Assembly: GCA_035293805.1 (NCBI GenBank)
Contig: DATGMD010000039.1
Coordinates: forward strand, 1 to 48,253
DNA length: 48,253 bases
Source: JAJPHF01 sp035293805
Lineage (GTDB): Bacteria > Chloroflexota > UBA6077 > JAJPHF01
Reading direction: 5' to 3'
The position numbers and the translations under genes were made by a program. The notes under the pieces are model-generated. The model did no database searches and was not told where the DNA came from. It saw only the letters and a program-made list of their open reading frames with translations. Positions 31,036-39,421 of the stretch are shown here, piece after piece (positions within the stretch are counted from its first letter, which is position 1; each line of letters begins with the position of its first letter).

Positions 31036-34000
31036 CCGCCGGCGCCGGGCATGCGGGGCGGGCGCGGGGGCAGGGGCGCGGGCGCGCGGCCGGGCGGCGG
31101 CGTGGGGCGCGGCGCGTGCGGTGGCCGGGCGGCGAGCAGCGCCAGCGCCTCGGCGATCGCGCGCTCGAGCTGGGGATCGGCGCCGCGCGCGTAGTCTTGC
31201 GGCGCGTTCTCGACCTCGATATCGGGATCGGTGCCGTAGTTCTCCACGCCCCAGCCCACGTCGTCGAAGAAGAACGAGAACTCGGGCTGCGTCGTCACGG
31301 TGCCGTCGGCCAGCGGGTGACGCGGCCAGATGCCGATAACGCCGCCCCACGTGCGCTTGCCGACGAGCGGCCCCAGGCGCAGCAGCTTGAAGGCGTGGCT
31401 GAACATGTCCCCGTCCGAGCCGGCGTGCTCGTTGGTGAGCGCCACCAGCGGCCCGCGCGGCGACTCCTGCGGGTACGGCTCGGGGGAGCCCCAGCGCGGG
31501 AAGTCGTAGCCCAGCCGGCGCCGCGCCAGCTTCTCCAGCAGCAGCCCCGACACGTGGCCACCGCCGTTGTAGCGCACGTCCACGAGCAGCGCCTCGCGGT
31601 CGTACTCCGCCAGGTAGCCGCGGTGGAACTCGGCGTAGCCGTCCGGCCCCATGTCGGGCACGTGCACGTAGCCCACGCGGCCGTCGGTCGCCGCGTGGAC
31701 GCGCTCGCGGTTCGCGTCCACCCACTCGCGGTAGCGGGCCGGCCGCTCGTCGGCGAGCGCCTTCACCGTGACCGTGTGGGGCGGGGCGTCGCCACGCTGG
31801 AGCGTGAGCGCCACTTGCTGCTCGGCCTGGTGGACGAGCAGCGCCCCGGGCGGCAGGTCGGCCCGGACAGCCTGGCCGTTGATCGCCAGCAGCGCGTCGC
31901 CCTCGGCGGCGTCCACGCCCGCCCGCGCGAGCGGGGCGCTAGCGGCAGGGTCCCAGGGGTCGCCCTGGGCCAGGTGCGCCAGGCGATAGCGGCCAGTGGC
32001 CCCGTCGCGCGTCCAGTCGGCGCCCAGGAAGCCCTGATGATACTCGGGACCCGGCCGGTACTCGCCGCCCATCTCGTAGGCGTGCGAGGTGCCTAGCTCG
32101 CCCTGCAGCTCCCAGAGCAGGTCCGAGAACTCCGAGCGGCTGACCACGCGCTCCACCAGCGGCTGGTAGCGCCGGTACACGCTCTCCCAATCGATCCCCG
32201 CCATGTCCGCCACCCAGAAGTTCTCGCGCTGGAGGCGCCAGGCCTCGCGGAACATCTGTCCCCACTCCGCGGCCGGCCGCACCGCCACGCGGACGCGCTC
32301 CAGGTCGATCCAGCCGCTCTCGCGGCCCGGCGCGTCGGGCGCGGCGCCGGGCTTCGGCTCCGGCGGCTTCTCGCCGGCTTTCAGCACGCGCAGCCGCTCG
32401 CCCGCCCGGTAGAGCAGCGTCTGGTCGTCGCGACCCACGGCGAAGTCGGTGATGCCGTCCACCAGGCGGTCGTGCTTCTGGGTGGCGAAGTCGTACACCT
32501 CTAGCGCGGCCTTCGCCGGCGGGGTGAGGTTGAACCAGTCGTGGTGGCGGCTGCCCTCGACGGGCGAGACGGAGAACAGCGCCTTGCCGGCAATGCCCTG
32601 GATGCGCTCGTAACGCCCCTCGGGCACGGGGAAGGCGAGCAGCCGCCCGGCCAGGCCGTCGCGGTCGATCGTCACGGTGGGCGGCAGCGCCTCGCCCGCC
32701 GCGGCGCCTTCGCTCTTGGCGGCAGACGGCGGCTCGCCGGGGGGACGCGGCGCCGGCTCGAACGGCGACGGCAGGTCGCGGCGCAGGGTGAGCAGGAAGG
32801 GCCGTGTGCCGCGCGGGAAACCGAGGTCGAAGTGCAGGGCGTCATAGACGGGGTCGAAGTCGCGCTGGCCGACGAAGTACAGGTACTTGCCCTCCGGGTC
32901 CCAGGCGGGCGCGCTGTCGCGCAGCAGCGGGCGCGTCGCGTCGAACGTCTCGCCCGTCGCAGTGTCGCAGAGGCGAATGGCGGTGGTCTGGGGGGTAGTC
33001 GGGTAGGCGTAAGCCAGCCAGCGGCCGTCGGGTGACCAGGCCGCGCCGCCGAGCGGCCCGAAGCTGCTGCGGTCGAGCGTCCGCGCCGTCGGCTCGGCCG
33101 CGGCCAGGCCGACCAGCAGCAGCTCGTTGCGGTGGTTCGTCAGCGCCACCTGGTCGGCGTGCGGTGCGACCGCCAGGCGCTCCACGCGGCCCACGTCGAG
33201 GGGTAGCCGCCGCTCGGGCGCGCTGCCGTCGGCGGTCAGCACGACGAGCTGCTCGTCGCTGGCGGCGTCGCTCGCCACGGCGACCAGGCGCTGGCCATCG
33301 CCGAGCCAGGTTAGCAGGCGGTAGCGCACGCCGTCGGCGGCGCCCTGCTGCAGCACGGGACCGTCCCAGTGGGCCAGCGTGTACGCCTTGCCGCGGGTGG
33401 TGATCGCCAGTCGGGCGCCGTCCGGGCTGAGCGTGGCGCTCTGCAGGTGCTTCGCGGCCGAGACGAAGCGGCGGTTCTGCTGCGTGCGCCCGCTGCCCAG
33501 CTCGACCGCGAGGCGCTGCGGCTCGTGGGCCGTTGGGTCGAGCAAGTAGAGGTCCGCGCCCGCCTGGTAGACCAGCCGCGCGCCGTCGGAGGCGAGGTGG
33601 CGGGCGTAGTAGTCGGCGTGGTCGGTGTGCCGCCGCAGGTCCGTGCCATCGGGCCGACAGGAGTAGACGTTGCCGACGCCCTCGTGGTCCGACAGGAAGT
33701 AGATGCGCTCGCCGACCCAGCATGGACTAGCAAGGTTGCCGGGCAGCGCGATGAGGCGGGTGAACGTGGCGGTGCCCGTCGCGTCGATCCAGAGATCGCC
33801 TGCCGTGCCGCCACGGTAGCGCTTCCAGCGCGCCAGGTCGCCCGTGTTGCGGCCGAGCACGACGGCGCCGCCGGGGCCGTGGGCGATGGCCGTGGCGGGG
33901 CCGAGCGGCAGGCGACGCGGCCACGGAGCGTCGGGCGCGACGGCGTGGAGCCACTGGTCGCGGCGGAAGGGGCGCTCGGCGCTGCTGGTGTACAGGATCT

Positions 34001-34313
34001 CGCGGCCGTCCGGCGTCCAGCCGACCACGGCGCAGAGCACGCTCGGCGCGCCCTGGTAGGTTAGGCGCCGCGCCGGGCCGCCGGCTGCCGGCATGACGTA
34101 GACCTCCGCTGCCTCCTCCTCGCGGCCGATGAACGCCAGGTGCCGGCCGTCGGGCGCGAGCCGGGGATGGCTGGCCTCGCCCACGCCGGCCGTCAGCCGC
34201 CAGGCGCGGCCACCCGTGTCCGCCACCAGCCACAGATCGTCCTCGCAGGCGAAAACCACCCGGTCGCCGTGCAGCGTGGGGTAGCGCAGATAGCCTTGAT
34301 CGGTCGTTCCCAT
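31032..34313 (-). CDS. Tricorn-type S41 protease
   Basis: A giant self-compartmentalising peptidase of 1093 residues that degrades oligopeptides, probably those left by proteasome/Lon-type proteases. The order follows tricorn: two N-terminal beta-propellers (residues about 10-520, repeated DGxxLA/W-type blades), a helical C1 part, a PDZ-like domain (DAAEGDALLAINGQAV) and the C2 catalytic domain. The active-site residues of tricorn are all present: GTSHAYE (Ser-His), NEHAGSDGDMFS (nucleophile Ser plus Asp) and ENYGTDPDIEVEN (Glu). A Pro/Ala/Glu linker near 520-545 and a Pro/Arg tail are extra. It overlaps the ZIP stop. Confidence 0.92.
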   Translation of the reverse strand: MGTTDQGYLRYPTLHGDRVVFACEDDLWLVADTGGRAWRLTAGVGEASHPRLAPDGRHLAFIGREEEAAEVYVMPAAGGPARRLTYQGAPSVLCAVVGWTPDGREILYTSSAERPFRRDQWLHAVAPDAPWPRRLPLGPATAIAHGPGGAVVLGRNTGDLARWKRYRGGTAGDLWIDATGTATFTRLIALPGNLASPCWVGERIYFLSDHEGVGNVYSCRPDGTDLRRHTDHADYYARHLASDGARLVYQAGADLYLLDPTAHEPQRLAVELGSGRTQQNRRFVSAAKHLQSATLSPDGARLAITTRGKAYTLAHWDGPVLQQGAADGVRYRLLTWLGDGQRLVAVASDAASDEQLVVLTADGSAPERRLPLDVGRVERLAVAPHADQVALTNHRNELLLVGLAAAEPTARTLDRSSFGPLGGAAWSPDGRWLAYAYPTTPQTTAIRLCDTATGETFDATRPLLRDSAPAWDPEGKYLYFVGQRDFDPVYDALHFDLGFPRGTRPFLLTLRRDLPSPFEPAPRPPGEPPSAAKSEGAAAGEALPPTVTIDRDGLAGRLLAFPVPEGRYERIQGIAGKALFSVSPVEGSRHHDWFNLTPPAKAALEVYDFATQKHDRLVDGITDFAVGRDDQTLLYRAGERLRVLKAGEKPPEPKPGAAPDAPGRESGWIDLERVRVAVRPAAEWGQMFREAWRLQRENFWVADMAGIDWESVYRRYQPLVERVVSRSEFSDLLWELQGELGTSHAYEMGGEYRPGPEYHQGFLGADWTRDGATGRYRLAHLAQGDPWDPAASAPLARAGVDAAEGDALLAINGQAVRADLPPGALLVHQAEQQVALTLQRGDAPPHTVTVKALADERPARYREWVDANRERVHAATDGRVGYVHVPDMGPDGYAEFHRGYLAEYDREALLVDVRYNGGGHVSGLLLEKLARRRLGYDFPRWGSPEPYPQESPRGPLVALTNEHAGSDGDMFSHAFKLLRLGPLVGKRTWGGVIGIWPRHPLADGTVTTQPEFSFFFDDVGWGVENYGTDPDIEVENAPQDYARGADPQLERAIAEALALLAARPPHAPRPTPPPGRAPAPLPPRPPRMPGAGG

Positions 34314-34465
34314 CGGGCGCTCGCTCTCCTGGCCGTAATGTCGAGGGGGAGGCGCGGCAGCGCTTGCCAGCCTCGCTTAATGTTAGCGCGCTGCCGCCGA
34401 TGATATGGTTGTGGCTGGCGGCCGCGGCGTGCCAGGGCGCGGCCTGGGCAAGCAGAAGGGCGAAC

Positions 34466-34666
34466 ATGAGTGGCGATCATCCCGGCGAGCCCGAACGGGA
34501 CGCGGATGCGGCTGTACCGTCCGCGCCTCATCCCTACAGCTACGTGACGATCCGGCTCACGGCGGCGGAGTTCGAGCAGGTCGCGCGGGCCGCCCGGGCC
34601 GCCGGCCAGACTCTGCCCGAATACGGCCGCGAGGCGATCCTTGCCCGGGCGGCGGGGGCCACGTAG
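34466..34666 (+). CDS. Small ribbon-helix-helix-like protein
   Basis: 66 residues. The first 25 are acidic and unstructured; then PYSYVTIRLTAAEFEQVARAARAAGQTLPEYGREAILARAA has the strand-helix-helix shape of MetJ/Arc/CopG-type DNA-binding domains and of plasmid mobilisation accessory proteins. The ATG follows GGGCGAAC. An alternative start 34 codons upstream would add a hydrophobic N-terminus. No toxin gene adjoins. A stand-alone regulator is one reading. Confidence 0.6.
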   Translation: MSGDHPGEPERDADAAVPSAPHPYSYVTIRLTAAEFEQVARAARAAGQTLPEYGREAILARAAGAT

Positions 34667-34735
34667 CCGTGTGCGCGGCGGTTGAGCGTGTGGAGCGCGA
34701 TCGGCCCCGCTGAGCGCGCCCGGCTGGCCCCGCCG

Positions 34736-35233
34736 CTAGGCCGCCTGCCCGAGCGCATTCAGGAGCAGCCGCAGCGCGCCGCTGGCGAACGCCTCCATGT
34801 TCGCGCGGCGGTCGGCGATCCCCGTCTCTAGCGTATCCGCCTCCTCGACCGGCCCGGCGACGGCGAAGCAGCCGTGCCCTGCCGCGTCGCCGTAGCGATT
34901 GCCGGTCGGCCCCGCGGCGCCGGTCTCGCCGAGGCCCCAGGTAGCGCCCAGCGCCGCGCGGACGCCGCGGGCGAGCACCTGCGCGTGGGCCTCCGTGGAC
35001 GGTCGGGGGTCGGTCACGGCCCCCACGGCGAGGTGCAGCAGCGCCACCTTGGCGTCGCGCGTGTAGACGACCGCGCCGCCCTGAAAATAGGCCGAGGCGC
35101 CCGGCACCGCGAGGAGCGCCGCCGCGATCAGCCCGCCTGCGGCCGATTCGGCGACCGCCACCGTCTCCTGCCGCGCTTGCAGCCGGGCGCCCACCTGCTC
35201 GCCCAGCGCCAGCAGCTCCATCGATAGCGCCAT
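34736..35233 (-). CDS. pncC: CinA-type nicotinamide-nucleotide amidohydrolase (PncC)
   Basis: The C-terminal CinA domain as a stand-alone enzyme (165 residues), which hydrolyses NMN to nicotinate mononucleotide and ammonia in NAD recycling. Diagnostic segments are VAVAESAAGGLIAAALLAVPGASAYFQGGAVVYTRDAKVALL and the glycine-rich ETGAAGPTGNRYGDAAGHGCFAVAGP. Length is normal for the stand-alone form. The ATG carries MALSMELLALGEQVGARLQARQETVAV. It has no partner gene and points away from the small exported-protein gene. Confidence 0.88.
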   Translation of the reverse strand: MALSMELLALGEQVGARLQARQETVAVAESAAGGLIAAALLAVPGASAYFQGGAVVYTRDAKVALLHLAVGAVTDPRPSTEAHAQVLARGVRAALGATWGLGETGAAGPTGNRYGDAAGHGCFAVAGPVEEADTLETGIADRRANMEAFASGALRLLLNALGQAA

Positions 35234-35301
35234 GGTAGTGCCTCCCTCGTCGCGCTCCCTGACGCGCCTGGCGGCCCCCGCCGCGCGCGGTCATGCTGCC
35301 T

Positions 35302-35703
35302 CTACGGGGCGCTCCAGACGATCTTGCCGGTCGCGTCCCGGACCTGGATCGTGGGCGTCCCATCCGCCGGCACGCCGATGCCCGCGCGCACCTGCCCGGC
35401 GGCGTCCCATACGGAGATACCGGCGCTGTCGGCGGCGTCGATGCCGATGTCGGCGCGCGGCTGGCCGTTCGCGTCGAGGAGCGCGAGCGAGACGCTTCCC
35501 GACGGCGCCACGCCCATGCGCGCGCGCACCGTGCCGGCGTCGTCCACCAGCTCGAACGCCTGCGTCCGCACCACCGGGGCGGTAGCTTGCGGCAGCGGCG
35601 CTGCCTGCCCCTCGGCCGGCAGGCGCAGGCTCGCCACACTCCAGGTCAGCGCCGCGGTTGCGATGGCCGTCGCCAGCATGGGCGCGATCAAAGCGCGCTG
35701 CAT
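35302..35703 (-). CDS. Exported or membrane-anchored protein built of short repeats
   Basis: A 133-residue protein with an N-terminal hydrophobic helix (ALIAPMLATAIATAALTWSVASL) and then four tandem repeats of about 22-24 residues around the unit D-x-x-G-x-x-R-A-x-x-G: DDAGTVRARMGV, DANGQPRADIGI, DAAGQVRAGIGV and DATGKIVW. The repeats look like beta-strand pairs facing the outside of the cell. Family not recognised and no enzymatic motif seen. It lies between the CinA gene and the divergent Rieske promoter. Confidence 0.7.
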   Translation of the reverse strand: MQRALIAPMLATAIATAALTWSVASLRLPAEGQAAPLPQATAPVVRTQAFELVDDAGTVRARMGVAPSGSVSLALLDANGQPRADIGIDAADSAGISVWDAAGQVRAGIGVPADGTPTIQVRDATGKIVWSAP

Positions 35704-36024
35704 CGATACTCTCCTCGTGGCCCGCGGTCATCACGGATGATCACACCGTCATCAGAATACCGCGCCGCGCCTTGGCCCCGATAGGCGGCGCGTGGGCGCA
35801 GAGACCGCCGGCACCCGCGTCGCGTCTTGACCCGCTCTCGGCGTCGGCCTATACTGCGGCCAGTCCACCACCCGCGGTCCGCCGCCGATCGGGCCGCGCG
35901 AGCCGCCCCCCGGCCGTCCGGCGCGTCGCGGCGTGGGATGGCCGGCGCCGGGCCCTGGGGCCGTCGGCAGCATCCCGGCGACCGTGGACCGGCGGTGCGG
36001 GCGAGGCGGGGAGCGGAGGGCGCC
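35704..36024. other. Gene-free intergenic region before the Rieske cluster
   Basis: 321 bases. It contains the promoter at 35827-35855 and a leader of about 160 nt before the Rieske ATG. A frame continuous with the Rieske gene starts at the TTG of the -35 element, but its residues are low-complexity (RPVHHPRSAADRAARAAPRPSG) and not oxygenase-like. No gene is called. Confidence 0.6.
35827..35855 (+). promoter_or_regulatory. Near-consensus sigma-70 promoter of the catabolic cluster
   Basis: TTGACC (35827-35832), a 17-base spacer and TATACT (35850-35855). It is the best sigma-70 promoter seen in the window and drives the Rieske gene and probably the following plus-strand genes. Transcription would begin near 35862. 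The GC-rich leader before the first ATG could hold regulation, but no known riboswitch is recognisable. Confidence 0.75.
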
Positions 36025-37170
36025 ATGACGGAAGCAGCCCAGTCGGCCAGCCGCGAGCAGGTGCGCGGCCAGTGGCCTCGCTACGACGCCGCCGTGCTCG
36101 GCTTCCGCAACTACTGGTACCCTGTCCTGTTCGCGCGCCAGCTCGGGCGGCGGCCGCGGGCCGTGACGGTGTGCGGCGAGCGCCTGGTGCTGGTGCGCGA
36201 CGGGGGCCGCGCCTACGCGCTCCACGACCGCTGCCCGCACCGCGGCGTGCCGCTGTCGGCCGGGCGCTGTGTCTTCCCCGGGCTGCTCACCTGCGCCTAC
36301 CACGGCTGGACCTACGACCTCGCCAGCGGCGAGCTGGTCGCGGCGCTCACCGATGGTCCGGACTCGCCGATCTGCGGCAAGGCGAGCGTGCGGGTCGCGA
36401 CCTATCCCGTCGCGGAGCGCGGCGGGCTGCTCTGGGTGTGGGTCGGCGACGCGCCGCCCGTCCCGGTCGAGGAGGACGTGCCCGAGGACCTGCTCGATCC
36501 CCGGGCGCTCGTGCAGGGCGTCATCTTCGCGCGCCCGGGCAACTGGCGCTACGCGGCCGAGAACGGCATCGACGAGGGCCACTCGCGCTACCTGCACCGC
36601 GACGCACTGTGGACCTTCTTCCGCCAGATGCCGGCCTGGACGAAGGGCGTGCGCCTGGTGCCGAGCGACGACGGCAAGTGGATGTGGCGCGTGCGCGACG
36701 GCGTCGTCTTCGAGGACGAGTATCCGCGCATCGGCCGCTGGCCGCCGCGCCAGTGGCGCCGCTTCCGCAGCGGCAAGGGCATCTACCACCGGCTCGGCAT
36801 CCGCTTGCCCGCCACCCTGATGAGCGAGCAGCCCGACGGCACCGACTACCAGATCTGGGTGCCGGTGGACGCGGACCACCACCTGGCCGTGCTGCTCTCG
36901 GTGACCCGCGCCAGCGGCCTGGCCGCGCTGTGGGCGCGCGTGCGCTACCGGCTGTGGGTGCGCTGGCTGCACCACGGGCAGTTCTACGGGCAGGACGAGT
37001 GGATGGTCGGCCTGATGGACACGCCGCCCGAGCGGCTGTACCGGCCCGACGCCTCGATCACCGCCTGGCGCAAGTACTGCGAGGAGTCGGCCCGCGCCCA
37101 GGACGTGCCGTGCCCCGGCGCGGCGGCCGACACGCGTCCGCTCGCCACGGCGCTGCGGCCGGACGCTTAA
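36025..37170 (+). CDS. Rieske non-heme iron oxygenase, alpha subunit
   Basis: Hydroxylates an aromatic or related substrate with O2 and electrons from a ferredoxin/reductase. 381 residues from the ATG with GGAGGGCGCC upstream. The [2Fe-2S] ligands are Cys70-x-His72 and Cys90-x2-His93 (RCPHRGVPL ... LTCAYHGWTY). The mononuclear iron site is AENGIDEGHSRYLH, with Asp183 bridging to the Rieske centre and His186/His191 as ligands. The N-terminus with FRNYWYPVLFARQLG resembles the CarAa (carbazole dioxygenase) branch; this is a weak call. No reductase or ferredoxin is in the window. Confidence 0.88.
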   Translation: MTEAAQSASREQVRGQWPRYDAAVLGFRNYWYPVLFARQLGRRPRAVTVCGERLVLVRDGGRAYALHDRCPHRGVPLSAGRCVFPGLLTCAYHGWTYDLASGELVAALTDGPDSPICGKASVRVATYPVAERGGLLWVWVGDAPPVPVEEDVPEDLLDPRALVQGVIFARPGNWRYAAENGIDEGHSRYLHRDALWTFFRQMPAWTKGVRLVPSDDGKWMWRVRDGVVFEDEYPRIGRWPPRQWRRFRSGKGIYHRLGIRLPATLMSEQPDGTDYQIWVPVDADHHLAVLLSVTRASGLAALWARVRYRLWVRWLHHGQFYGQDEWMVGLMDTPPERLYRPDASITAWRKYCEESARAQDVPCPGAAADTRPLATALRPDA

Positions 37171-37197
37171 CCCAGCAGCCGCAAGGGACGTGGCCTT

Positions 37198-37325
37198 GTA
37201 GGGGCGGCTCTCGTGGCCGCCCGCGGCCCGCAGGCCGCAGCCCCGGCGCCCCGATGCGAACGGCCCCGGAGTCTCGTAGGGGCGGGTCGGGTGCCGGCCG
37301 CGGCCCGCAGGCCGCAGCCCGGGCG
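37198..37325. repeat. Two copies of a GTAGGGGCGG dispersed repeat
   Basis: Copies at about 37198-37248 and 37276-37325 share GTAGGGGCGG, CCGCGGCCCGCAGGCCGCAG and a GGCG end. A third, more diverged copy lies at 42621-42671. Each can fold as a GGGGCGG/CCGCCC stem followed by a GCGGCC/GGCCGC stem. Both sites lie just upstream of protein genes (epimerase and third binding protein). Confidence 0.75.
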
Positions 37326-37351
37326 GCCACAGCGGATCGGTGGGAGATTGC

Positions 37352-38209
37352 GTGAGAGTGGTCGTGACGGGCGGGCTCGGCAAGCTGGGCCAGTACGTGG
37401 TGCGGGCGCTGACCGACGCCAGGGACGGGCGCGAGCCACACCAGGTCACCGTGTTCGACGCGGTGCGCGGCCCCGAGGACGGCCCGGTGCGCTACCTGCC
37501 TGGCGACGTGCTGGACCTGGGCCAGGTGTTCCAGGCGCTGGCCGGGGCCGACGCCGTCATCCACCTGGCCGCCGTCCGCAAGCACGGCATCGCGACGAAC
37601 GACGTGGTACTGCGCACGAACGCGCTCGGCACCTTCAACGTTCACGAGGCCGCCTGGCGGCTGGGCATCCGCCGCGTGGTGCTGGCGAGCAGCGAGTCGA
37701 TCATGGGCTGGGACTACGCCGAGCGACCGTTCCTGCCCGACTACCTGCCCGTGGACGAGGACCATCCCGTGCGCCCGCAGGACAGCTACGGGCTGTCGAA
37801 GCAGATCGGCGAGGCGATCGCGCGCTCGTACACCGCCAAGTGCGACATGGAGACGGTCGCCCTCCGCCCGCCGTGGATCGTGACGCCCGAGGCGCTGGCC
37901 GCGCTGCGGCGCCAGGGCGGCCGGCCCCCCGACCGCTTCGTGCTGTGCAACTACGTGGACGTCCGCGACCTGGCGGCGGCGTTCCGGCTGGCTGTCGAGC
38001 GCCCCATCCGGGGCCACCACGTGCTCCACGTCTGCGCCGACGACAGCCGCGTGGCCGAGCCGCTCTGCGAGCTGTTCCCGCGCCTGCTACCCGCCATCGG
38101 CGACCTGGCGCACGACCTCACCGGCAGCCGCCCGGCGACGAACACCGCGCGGGCGAAGGCGCTGCTAGGCTGGCAGCCCCAGTATTCGTGGCGGCGACCC
38201 GAGGAGTGA
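37352..38209 (+). CDS. NAD(P)-dependent epimerase/dehydratase (extended SDR)
   Basis: 285 residues from the GTG that has GGGAG seven bases upstream. The nucleotide-binding Gly motif is VVVTGGLGKLGQYVVRAL, followed by HLAAVRKH, and the active-site pair DSYGLSKQIGEAI (Tyr-x-x-x-Lys). The Ser of the catalytic triad is in LASSESIMGWD. The family includes UDP-sugar epimerases and related oxidoreductases; the substrate is not visible. It sits between the Rieske oxygenase and the binding proteins, so a dehydrogenase step on the ring-hydroxylated product is possible. Confidence 0.85.
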   Translation: MRVVVTGGLGKLGQYVVRALTDARDGREPHQVTVFDAVRGPEDGPVRYLPGDVLDLGQVFQALAGADAVIHLAAVRKHGIATNDVVLRTNALGTFNVHEAAWRLGIRRVVLASSESIMGWDYAERPFLPDYLPVDEDHPVRPQDSYGLSKQIGEAIARSYTAKCDMETVALRPPWIVTPEALAALRRQGGRPPDRFVLCNYVDVRDLAAAFRLAVERPIRGHHVLHVCADDSRVAEPLCELFPRLLPAIGDLAHDLTGSRPATNTARAKALLGWQPQYSWRRPEE

Positions 38210-38270
38210 GTGCGCCGTCGGGGCGCGGCGGCTGCCCCGACGGCGCGGCCGTCGAGATGAGGGCTGAGCG

Positions 38271-39341
38271 ATGAAATGGATAGCGTTGCTGGCCGCGCTC
38301 CTCACCGCGGCGTGCGCCGCCGGGTCCGGCACGCGGCCGACCGCCCCCGCGCCGCCGGCGCCCCCGGCGGCCGCCGGCGCGGCGCCCGCGCCGGCCACTG
38401 GCCAGCCGACGCTCGCGCCGCTGCCCGAGAAGGTGACAATCGCCTACTCGTCGATCAGCGGCGACTTTCTGCCCCTATGGGTGACGACCGAGGCGGGACT
38501 GTTCGCCAAGCACGGCGTTGACGTGGAGCTGACCTACGCCTCCAGCGGCACCACGACCATGCAGAGCCTGCTGGCGGGCGAGGTGCAGCTCGTGCTCTCG
38601 TCCGCGCCCGAGTCGGCCGCGGCGCTCGTCGGCGGTGCGCCCGTGCGCATCGCGCTCGCCTGGAACCAGGGCATCGCCGCGCTGTTCATGGTCGATCCCA
38701 GCATCACGAGCCCGGAGCAGCTTCGCGGCCAGGCGATCGGCATCTCGCGCTTTGGCGGCCAGCCGCACGTGGCCGCGCGGCTGGCGCTCAAGAAGTGGGG
38801 CCTCGACCCCGACAACAGCGTGCAGTACGTCCAGCTGGGCGGCGTCGCGGAGATCCTGGCCGCGATGCAGCAGGGCGCGGTGGTGGGCGGCGTGTTCTCG
38901 CCGCCGACCAACGTGCGCGCCCAGCGCCTCGGGTTCCGCGTGCTCGGCGATCTCGGCCAGATGGACGTCGGCTACCAGACCGACACGCTGAGCGCCCTGG
39001 AGCCGTACATCGACCAGCACCCCGAGGCGCTGCGCCGCGTCACGCGCGCGATCGTCGAGGGCATCAAGCTGACGATGGAAGACGATGCGCTGGCGCTCGC
39101 CGCGCTGGCGAAGTACACCAAGGTCGACGATCCGGACGTGCTGAGGGACACGCTCTCGTACCTGCGTACGGTCTTCAAGCGCGTGCCGTACCCGTCGATG
39201 ACCGCGCTACAGACCCATCTGGACGAGATCGCGACGACCGACCCGCGCGCCCAGGGCATGACGGCCGACCAGCTGGCCGACACCCGGGCGCTCGCCGAGA
39301 TCGAGCGCGAGGGTTTCATCGAGCAGCTCTACGGGAAATAG
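38271..39341 (+). CDS. NMT1/THI5-type ABC substrate-binding lipoprotein, copy 1
   Basis: 356 residues. An N-terminal lipobox (LLTAACAAG) anchors it outside the membrane, followed by a Pro/Ala linker and a two-lobe binding domain: KVTIAYSSISGDFLPLWVTTEAGLFAKHGVDVELTYASSGTTTMQSLLAGEVQLVLSSAPESAAALVGGAPVRIA. Family members feed importers for aromatics, sulfonates, pyrimidine precursors or nitrate; specificity is not visible. No permease or ATPase gene is near. A second binding protein follows 80 bases on. Confidence 0.88.
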   Translation: MKWIALLAALLTAACAAGSGTRPTAPAPPAPPAAAGAAPAPATGQPTLAPLPEKVTIAYSSISGDFLPLWVTTEAGLFAKHGVDVELTYASSGTTTMQSLLAGEVQLVLSSAPESAAALVGGAPVRIALAWNQGIAALFMVDPSITSPEQLRGQAIGISRFGGQPHVAARLALKKWGLDPDNSVQYVQLGGVAEILAAMQQGAVVGGVFSPPTNVRAQRLGFRVLGDLGQMDVGYQTDTLSALEPYIDQHPEALRRVTRAIVEGIKLTMEDDALALAALAKYTKVDDPDVLRDTLSYLRTVFKRVPYPSMTALQTHLDEIATTDPRAQGMTADQLADTRALAEIEREGFIEQLYGK

Positions 39342-39421
39342 GCGAGGCTGGCCGGCCGCCGCGAACCGCCGTGTAGCGCCGGCGCCGCGGACGGCCGACG
39401 CCAGCCGACGAGGAGGAGCGG

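Noticed and set aside
35827..36024. N-terminal extension of the Rieske oxygenase
   Set aside because: Its TTG start is the -35 element of a near-consensus promoter, and the residues are low-complexity and not oxygenase-like.
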